From: JAHFLV01 sp964367845
GTDB taxonomy: Bacteria > Patescibacteriota > Minisyncoccia > Phycocordibacterales > DATGWK01
Assembly (NCBI GenBank): GCA_964367845.1
Contig: CAYIYW010000006.1
Coordinates: forward strand, 1-27,394
DNA length: 27,394 nt
Direction of reading: 5' to 3'
The number at the start of each line of letters is the position of its first letter. Position 1 is the first letter of the stretch. Shown here in pieces: positions 22,771-27,394 of the stretch. Under the pieces are notes generated by a model, which was not told the DNA's origin, searched no databases, and saw nothing but the letters and a program-made list of their open reading frames with translations. The translations under genes and the position numbers were made by a program.

Positions 22771-24072
22771 ATGAAAATGCCTGATGAAAATGCTAAATAT
22801 TTCAGCAAAATTTCATACGCTCTGTTCCTGTTGGCGCTCCTGACAAATTTTTCTTCAGTTCATGGAGCCGACGAGGCAACGATAGATGAACTCAAGCGAA
22901 ACATTGAAGCAAAAAACGCGCAGGTTGAGGCAATCAACAAGGAAATAAAACTGCTTGACAAGCAAATCCAAACAACCACCCAAGAGAGTCAAACCCTCAA
23001 AGGAGCGATTGGCTCTCTTGAGGCGTCAAGGAATAAATTGTTGAAGGAAATCCAGGCCACGCAGGGCAAAGTCAGCACCGCCAATCTGACTATTGAACAG
23101 CTGGGATTGGAAATAACCAATAAAGAGAGGAAAATTCAAGCCAGTCGGCTGGCATTGGGCGATGCCATCCGAAGCGTGAACCGAGCCGAGAGTTTTTCTC
23201 TGGCCGAGGCCTTGTTGGCCAATGAAAATGTTTCGGCGCTTTGGAATGAAATAGAGTCCTTGACCCGTTTTCAAGCCGGAGTCAGAAAAAACATGAAGGA
23301 TGTTAAATCACTTAAAGACCAACTGTCGCAAAAGAAATCTGAAAACGAATTGCAGAAAAAAAACTTGCTTGGGCTCAAAGGAGAGCTGGAGGACAAGAAA
23401 AAAATCGTTGATATAAATAAATCCCAAAAAACCAAGCTTCTCTCGGACACTCAAAGCAAGGAGGCCATTTTCAAAAAACAACTTGAGGAAAAGAGACGGC
23501 TCAGCGAGGCGTTCCTTCAAGAGATAAACACCTACGAAAGACAGCTTAAATTTATTATTGACCCCGGCAGTTTTCCAAGTTCCGGCAAAGGCATCCTTTT
23601 CTGGCCTCTTGAAAACATATTCGTAACCCAGAATTTTGGTGACACAGAGTTTTCGCGAAGCACCAATGCTTACAACGGCAAGGGACACAACGGCGTTGAT
23701 TTTCGGGCATCGTTAGGCACAAAAGTCATGAGCGCTCTCAACGGAACAGTTGAGGGAGTCGGGAATACTGACGCCGTGCGCGGTTGCTATTCATACGGCA
23801 AATGGGTGCTCGTCCGCCACGACAACGGTCTTTCAACCCTTTATGCCCATCTTAGCCTCATCAAGGTCAATCCCGGCCAACGGGTCGGCACGGGTGAAAT
23901 AATAGGGTATAGCGGTAATACCGGATACTCCACCGGACCCCATTTACATTTGGGAGTATACGCGACCCAAGGAGTTAAAATAATCAAGTACCAAAGCAAC
24001 ACCAACTGTAACGGTGCCATTATCCCCGTGGCAGATATTAGAGCATATCTTAATCCTTTGTTATACTTATAA
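22771..24072 (+). CDS. Exported coiled-coil M23 (LytM) metallopeptidase, EnvC-like
   Basis: The 433-residue protein has an N-terminal hydrophobic segment (about 14-32, ending SSVHG-AD) that looks like a signal peptide or anchor. A long coiled coil follows (about 35-260, rich in K/E/Q/L), then a C-terminal LytM domain. The zinc and catalytic residues are complete: H306 and D310 in GHNGVD, H360 in LYAH, and H391/H393 in GPHLHLG. This is therefore an active-looking peptidoglycan endopeptidase rather than a degenerate activator such as EnvC or NlpD. It probably splits cell-wall cross-links during growth or division, in line with the wall genes just upstream. The next ATG, at codon 3, is an alternative start. 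Confidence 0.92.
   Translation: MKMPDENAKYFSKISYALFLLALLTNFSSVHGADEATIDELKRNIEAKNAQVEAINKEIKLLDKQIQTTTQESQTLKGAIGSLEASRNKLLKEIQATQGKVSTANLTIEQLGLEITNKERKIQASRLALGDAIRSVNRAESFSLAEALLANENVSALWNEIESLTRFQAGVRKNMKDVKSLKDQLSQKKSENELQKKNLLGLKGELEDKKKIVDINKSQKTKLLSDTQSKEAIFKKQLEEKRRLSEAFLQEINTYERQLKFIIDPGSFPSSGKGILFWPLENIFVTQNFGDTEFSRSTNAYNGKGHNGVDFRASLGTKVMSALNGTVEGVGNTDAVRGCYSYGKWVLVRHDNGLSTLYAHLSLIKVNPGQRVGTGEIIGYSGNTGYSTGPHLHLGVYATQGVKIIKYQSNTNCNGAIIPVADIRAYLNPLLYL
24059..24067 (+). promoter_or_regulatory. Extended -10 promoter before the 73-residue gene (predicted leaderless)
   Basis: TGT directly precedes TATACT (24062-24067), within the last codons of the M23 gene. Eight bases later is ATG 24076. 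No -35 is evident, but the extended -10 can compensate. No ribosome-binding site is present. Confidence 0.5.
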
Positions 24073-24075
24073 ATA

Positions 24076-24297
24076 ATGAAAACGCGCGGTTACATAGTAT
24101 CAATTGTTCTGGTGATAGTGGCGATAATTTTGCTGAAGGTTTGGTTCGGTTTTGACCTTTTCAAATGGCTAAACTCGCCGGAAGTAAAAAGTTTCTTCGC
24201 AAAAATCTGGGAGATAATTTCCCAGATTTGGGATAAATTCCTGCGGGAAGCATTCCAGACGCTTTTTAAACTTATAAAGGACATCATTAATCGTTAG
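24076..24297 (+). CDS. Small single-pass membrane protein, unknown function
   Basis: I do not recognise this 73-residue protein. It starts MKTRGYIVSIVLVIVAIILLKVWFGF, a short basic end and one membrane helix (about 6-26). The remainder (KWLNSPEVKSFFAKIWEIIS onward) looks like one or two amphipathic helices rich in aromatic residues, with repeated I-W and F-x-K-I patterns, ending basic. It could be a peripheral membrane regulator or partner of the M23 peptidase upstream or the GH1 enzyme downstream. It appears to have its own -10 box and contains a perfect 10-bp DNA inverted repeat. The AT-richer codons fit its hydrophobic content. Confidence 0.7.
   Translation: MKTRGYIVSIVLVIVAIILLKVWFGFDLFKWLNSPEVKSFFAKIWEIISQIWDKFLREAFQTLFKLIKDIINR
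24203..24229 (+). repeat. Perfect 10-bp inverted repeat inside the 73-residue gene
   Basis: AAATCTGGGA (24203-24212) and TCCCAGATTT (24220-24229) pair perfectly around GATAATT. It falls where the protein reads KIWEIISQIW. There is no T-tract after it, so it is not a terminator; it could be an mRNA hairpin or a protein-binding dyad. Confidence 0.6.
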
Positions 24298-24312
24298 GAT
24301 GAGGCATTTCCG

Positions 24313-25479
24313 ATGAAACCCGCATTGCGATTTCCGGAAAAATTTTTGTGGGGCGCGGCTTGCGCTTCTTATCAGGTTGAAGGCGGAATAGAAAACTGCG
24401 ATTGGGCCATGGCGGGCAGAGCGGGGAGAGTGCCTCCCTGCGGTTCGGCCTGCGACCATTACAACCGTTATGAATCCGATTTTGACAATGCGCAAAAGCT
24501 TGGACACAACAGCCACAGGATATCAATTGAGTGGGCTAGAATTGAACCTGAAGAAGGCCAATTTGACCGGAACGAGGTCGTTCATTACAAGAACGTAATC
24601 AAAGCGTTAAGGGCGCGCGGTTTGGAACCGATTGTGACTTTGTGGCATTTTACTTTGCCGGCCTGGTTCGCCAACGACCGCGGATTTGAAAATCCAAAAT
24701 CAGTGGAGCGTTTCGGGAAATATGCGGAATTCGTGGCAAAGGAAATTTTGAACGAAGTCAAATTCGTTCAAACCATAAACGAGCCGCTTGTTTGGGCCGG
24801 CAACGGCTATATCCGCGGTTATTGGCCACCATTCAGAAAGAACTATATATCCTATCTCAAGGTCGTTAGGAATCTCGCAACGGCTCACCAAAAAGCATAC
24901 GAAACGATTAAAACCGTGCGAGGAGATTTACTCGTTGGCATTGCCAAAAACAACATGTTCTTTTCGGCAAAGGGCGTGAATCCATTGAATTATCTGATGG
25001 CTGTTGTTTCCTCATATTGGTGGAACAGATATTTTTTGAGCAAAATCAGGCGGGAATCGGATTTTATCGGACTTAACTTTTATAAAACACTTGTATTCGG
25101 CCCCAAGTCGTCACTGCCCAAATCCGATATGGGCTGGGATATTTTTCCGGAGGGAATATATCATGTACTAAAAGAACTCGGCCGTTATAAAAAACCAATC
25201 TACGTAACGGAAAACGGAGTGGCTGACGCCGATGATTCCATCAGAAAAAATTTTATTCGGGACCATCTGATTCAGGTTCACGGAGCAATTCAGGAAGGTG
25301 TTGATGTCCGAGGTTACTTTTATTGGTCGTTATTGGATAATTACGAATGGGCCCACGGTTTTGAAAAACGCTTCGGCTTGATTGAAGTTGACTTTGTGAC
25401 TCAAGAAAGGCGAATCAGGGCCTCGGCCATCGCTTACAAAAATATCTGCGAAACCAACGCACTTGAAACCGAATCATGA
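24313..25479 (+). CDS. GH1 family beta-glycosidase
   Basis: GH1 enzymes hydrolyse beta-linked sugars with retention. The 388-residue protein starts RFPEKFLWGAACASYQVEGG (Q21 in the sugar-binding site). It has the acid/base glutamate in TINEPLV (N156, E157) and the nucleophile in YVTENGVAD (E300), plus WSLLDNYEWAHGF near the end. The catalytic machinery is therefore intact. No signal peptide is seen, so it acts in the cytoplasm. It is short for GH1 (usually about 440-480 residues), with reduced loops. Substrate (glucoside, galactoside or phospho-sugar) cannot be assigned. A GAGG 8 bases before the ATG is the best Shine-Dalgarno in the window. The end overlaps the transporter gene as ATGA. Confidence 0.95.
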   Translation: MKPALRFPEKFLWGAACASYQVEGGIENCDWAMAGRAGRVPPCGSACDHYNRYESDFDNAQKLGHNSHRISIEWARIEPEEGQFDRNEVVHYKNVIKALRARGLEPIVTLWHFTLPAWFANDRGFENPKSVERFGKYAEFVAKEILNEVKFVQTINEPLVWAGNGYIRGYWPPFRKNYISYLKVVRNLATAHQKAYETIKTVRGDLLVGIAKNNMFFSAKGVNPLNYLMAVVSSYWWNRYFLSKIRRESDFIGLNFYKTLVFGPKSSLPKSDMGWDIFPEGIYHVLKELGRYKKPIYVTENGVADADDSIRKNFIRDHLIQVHGAIQEGVDVRGYFYWSLLDNYEWAHGFEKRFGLIEVDFVTQERRIRASAIAYKNICETNALETES

Positions 25480-26363
25480 ATAACTGGCTTTTATTCGTCG
25501 TCATAGGACAATTTTTCTACGCCGCAGTCGTTTTGACTGACAGATTCATCATCACTAAAGGCGTTGTTCCAAAACCAATTGTCTACACCTTTTATGTCGG
25601 CCTGTTGTCTATTTTTGCCATAGGCGCACTGCCATTTGGCGTCACACTGCCATCCGGAACGACAATCGGACTTTCCATTATCGCCGCAGTCAGTTATGTC
25701 CTCTCAATTTACTTATTGTATGAATCCCTAAAAAAGTCAAATCCATCGGAAGTCGTGCCGGTAGTCGGCGGAATAGCCGCCATTTCAGCGTTTATAAGTA
25801 GCGCGCTTATTTTGAACACGGGTCTACCCGGACATTTTCTTACCGGTTTTGCAATTTTGGTTGCCGGCATGCTCCTTATATCGCATTTCAGGTTTACCAC
25901 GCGGGCTTTTTTGTTTCTTTTCGGTTCCGGCGTCTTTTTCGGCCTTTCTACGGTTATCATCAAAGCCATCCTTGAAAATGAGACCTTTGTAAACGGTTTT
26001 TTCTGGTCACGAATGGCAAATGTTCTTGTGGCGATATCTTTCCTGTTGGTTCCAAGGATTTACACGGCAATTAAGGAGGACATCGGCCGGCCAAATAAAT
26101 CAGGCAAAACAACCATGGTAGTGGGGAATAAGATTTTGGCCGGAATGGGTTTTCTTTGCATTTTAATTGCCCTAAAATTCGGCAATGCCTCCATTGTCAA
26201 TGCTTTAACTGCAACCCAATATGTTTTTCTTTTAATTTTTGCGGTATTCTTTAGTAAACTCCTGCCGGAATATTTTGAGGAAACAGTTCACCGCCATGAA
26301 TTCCTCCACAAATCTCTTGCCACCGGCCTGATTGTTGTCGGATTCGTCGTCCTCTTTTTGTAA
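25476..26363 (+). CDS. EamA/DMT-type membrane transporter
   Basis: The 295-residue protein is nearly all hydrophobic, with about ten predicted membrane helices in two related halves, as in the drug/metabolite transporter superfamily. The first half ends in the conserved-looking VLSIYLLYESLKKSNPSEVVPVVGGIAA; the second in ILIALKFGNASIVNALTATQYVFLLIFAV, the equivalent EamA motif. A basic cytoplasmic loop (about 196-212) separates the halves. The start codon overlaps the GH1 stop (ATGA), so translation is probably coupled and the substrate may be a sugar-related metabolite used or produced by the glycosidases. The substrate itself cannot be read. Confidence 0.88.
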   Translation: MNNWLLFVVIGQFFYAAVVLTDRFIITKGVVPKPIVYTFYVGLLSIFAIGALPFGVTLPSGTTIGLSIIAAVSYVLSIYLLYESLKKSNPSEVVPVVGGIAAISAFISSALILNTGLPGHFLTGFAILVAGMLLISHFRFTTRAFLFLFGSGVFFGLSTVIIKAILENETFVNGFFWSRMANVLVAISFLLVPRIYTAIKEDIGRPNKSGKTTMVVGNKILAGMGFLCILIALKFGNASIVNALTATQYVFLLIFAVFFSKLLPEYFEETVHRHEFLHKSLATGLIVVGFVVLFL

Positions 26364-26367
26364 TTTT

Positions 26368-26373
26368 TATAAT
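26368..26373 (+). promoter_or_regulatory. -10 box before the exported glycosidase gene
   Basis: A perfect TATAAT lies five bases after the transporter stop. The predicted start near 26381 would leave a leader of about 35 bases before the TTG at 26415. No -35 is visible. A 7-codon frame (ATG 26390 to TAA) lies in that leader, probably by chance. Confidence 0.4.
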
Positions 26374-26414
26374 ACGAATCTCACGCTCTATGTCACTAAT
26401 AAAACTCCAATAAT

Positions 26415-27392
26415 TTGACCAAGAAAATCCTGCTTTTAATAATCATTTTCACCGGGTTGGCCGTCGCCTCAATTCGCAAAATGCCCGATAAAGTTGATTA
26501 CGGCGTTTCCTTCAGCGTCCTCCACGCCCGCGAGCTTGGTTTGGATTGGAAAATGGTCTATAACGCGCTCATAGATGACCTCGGCGTCCGTCAATTCCGG
26601 CTCTCGGCCCATTGGCCGATTACCGAACCAAAAAACGACGTTTTTAATTTTTCAGAACTTGACTATCAGATAACTAGAGCCGAAAACCACGGCGCCTCCA
26701 TAATTCTGGCCGTCGGCAGGCGTTTGCCCGGTTGGCCGGAATGCCACGAGCCCGAGTGGACAGAAAAACTTTCAAAAGAAGAAAAGCGTGAGGAGTTGCT
26801 TGAATATATTTCTCGGGTCGTAAACCTGTACAAGAACTCTCCCGCAATTTCCCATTGGCAAATTGAGAACGAGCCGTTCCTGACGGGATTCGCCAAGCGC
26901 CAGTGCCAGGATTTTTCAGACAAGGAATTTCTAAAAGAAGAAATCGCGCTTGTCCGGTCGCTTGACCCGAACAGACCGATTTTGGTCACCGACAGCGGTG
27001 AGATTGGTTTTTGGTACGATGCCTACAACCTTGGCGACTCATTCGGCACCAGTTTGTATCTTTATGTGTGGAATCAAAAAATTGGACCGTTTAGATATCC
27101 GATTACTCCGGCTTTTTTTAGGATTAAACGGAACATCATTGAACTCATATATGGAAAAAAGGACAGTTTACTCATTGAACTCTCGCTTGAGCCGTGGCTG
27201 TTACAGCCGATTAAGGATACGCCGATTGAGACATCGCTAAGCCGAATGGACATTGATAAATTCAACAAAATCATCAAATTTGCCCAAAAAACAGGTTTTG
27301 AGGTTCAGTACCTGTGGGGCGCCGAATGGTGGTATTACATGAAAATAAATAATCATCTGGAGTTTTGGAAGAGAGCGAGAGAATTATTTTGA
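26415..27392 (+). CDS. Exported clan GH-A-like glycoside hydrolase (cellulase/GH5-like)
   Basis: The 325-residue protein has a basic, hydrophobic N-terminus (TKKILLLIIIFTGLAVAS) that reads as a signal peptide or anchor, then a TIM-barrel glycosidase pattern: FRLSAHWPITEP, HGASIILAVGRRLPGWPECHEPEW, and SHWQIENEPF with N152-E153 as acid/base. LIELSLEPWL carries the likely nucleophile, E255, and QYLWGAEWWYYM closes the barrel. Such NEP-containing barrels belong to clan GH-A; the exact family (GH5, GH42 or unclassified) is not clear. The start is a TTG; the next in-frame ATG (codon 23) would remove the signal peptide. It would act outside the membrane, complementing the cytoplasmic GH1. Confidence 0.82.
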   Translation: MTKKILLLIIIFTGLAVASIRKMPDKVDYGVSFSVLHARELGLDWKMVYNALIDDLGVRQFRLSAHWPITEPKNDVFNFSELDYQITRAENHGASIILAVGRRLPGWPECHEPEWTEKLSKEEKREELLEYISRVVNLYKNSPAISHWQIENEPFLTGFAKRQCQDFSDKEFLKEEIALVRSLDPNRPILVTDSGEIGFWYDAYNLGDSFGTSLYLYVWNQKIGPFRYPITPAFFRIKRNIIELIYGKKDSLLIELSLEPWLLQPIKDTPIETSLSRMDIDKFNKIIKFAQKTGFEVQYLWGAEWWYYMKINNHLEFWKRARELF

Positions 27393-27394
27393 CA

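Noticed and set aside
1..27394. tRNA, rRNA, insertion sequences or long repeats
   Set aside because: All intergenic gaps are about 100 bases or less. I saw no cloverleaf ending in CCA, no transposase and no long direct or inverted repeats.

Overview
The window is 27.4 kb of gene-dense bacterial DNA with moderate GC by eye. Every gene I can support (28) lies on the + strand, and the longest gap without a gene is about 100 bases. The content suggests a reduced-genome bacterium of the Patescibacteria/CPR type, most likely Parcubacteria-like. The reasons are a severely trimmed alanyl-tRNA synthetase, an L13 shortened at both ends, an FtsA/PilM-like gene paired with a baseplate-J-like membrane protein, almost no Shine-Dalgarno sequences, and a compressed cell-wall cluster. 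This placement is inference; no rRNA is present to confirm it. TGA is used as a stop codon, so the code looks standard.

Layout. (1) 57-2399: three DNA-acting genes, namely an ATP-cone/restriction-endonuclease-fold protein, a RecB/Cas4-like PD-(D/E)XK nuclease, and a family-4-like uracil-DNA glycosylase that has lost its iron-sulfur cysteines. (2) 2407-4227: a minimal alaS. (3) 4256-6783: an actin-fold FtsA/PilM-like protein with degenerate phosphate loops, and a single-pass membrane protein with a baseplate-J-like outer part. (4) 6859-10780: the end of the ribosomal-protein/alpha-operon region, infA-rpmJ-rpsM-rpsK-rpsD-rpoA-rplQ-rplM-rpsI. (5) 10787-14529: grpE-dnaK-dnaJ, closed by the one convincing terminator. 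(6) 14628-16966: trpS, scpA, scpB. (7) 16959-21343: a D,D-carboxypeptidase-like protein, mraY, ftsW and murG for peptidoglycan synthesis. (8) 21362-24072: gltX and a coiled-coil M23 peptidase. (9) 24076-27392: a 73-residue membrane protein, a GH1 glycosidase, an EamA/DMT transporter and an exported clan GH-A-like glycosidase.

Working together, regions 4-6 are core translation, transcription, folding and chromosome-organisation functions. Region 7 with the M23 enzyme makes and remodels the cell wall. Region 9 looks like an accessory glycan-use or envelope-sugar module. The strongest sequence-level signal outside the genes is a repeated design in which a -10 hexamer (TATAAT or close) sits 6-8 bases before an ATG, often fused with the stop codon of the gene upstream. 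This predicts leaderless mRNAs for at least six genes. The strongest protein-level oddities are the Fe-S-less uracil glycosylase, the doubly trimmed AlaRS and the actin-like/baseplate-J-like pair.
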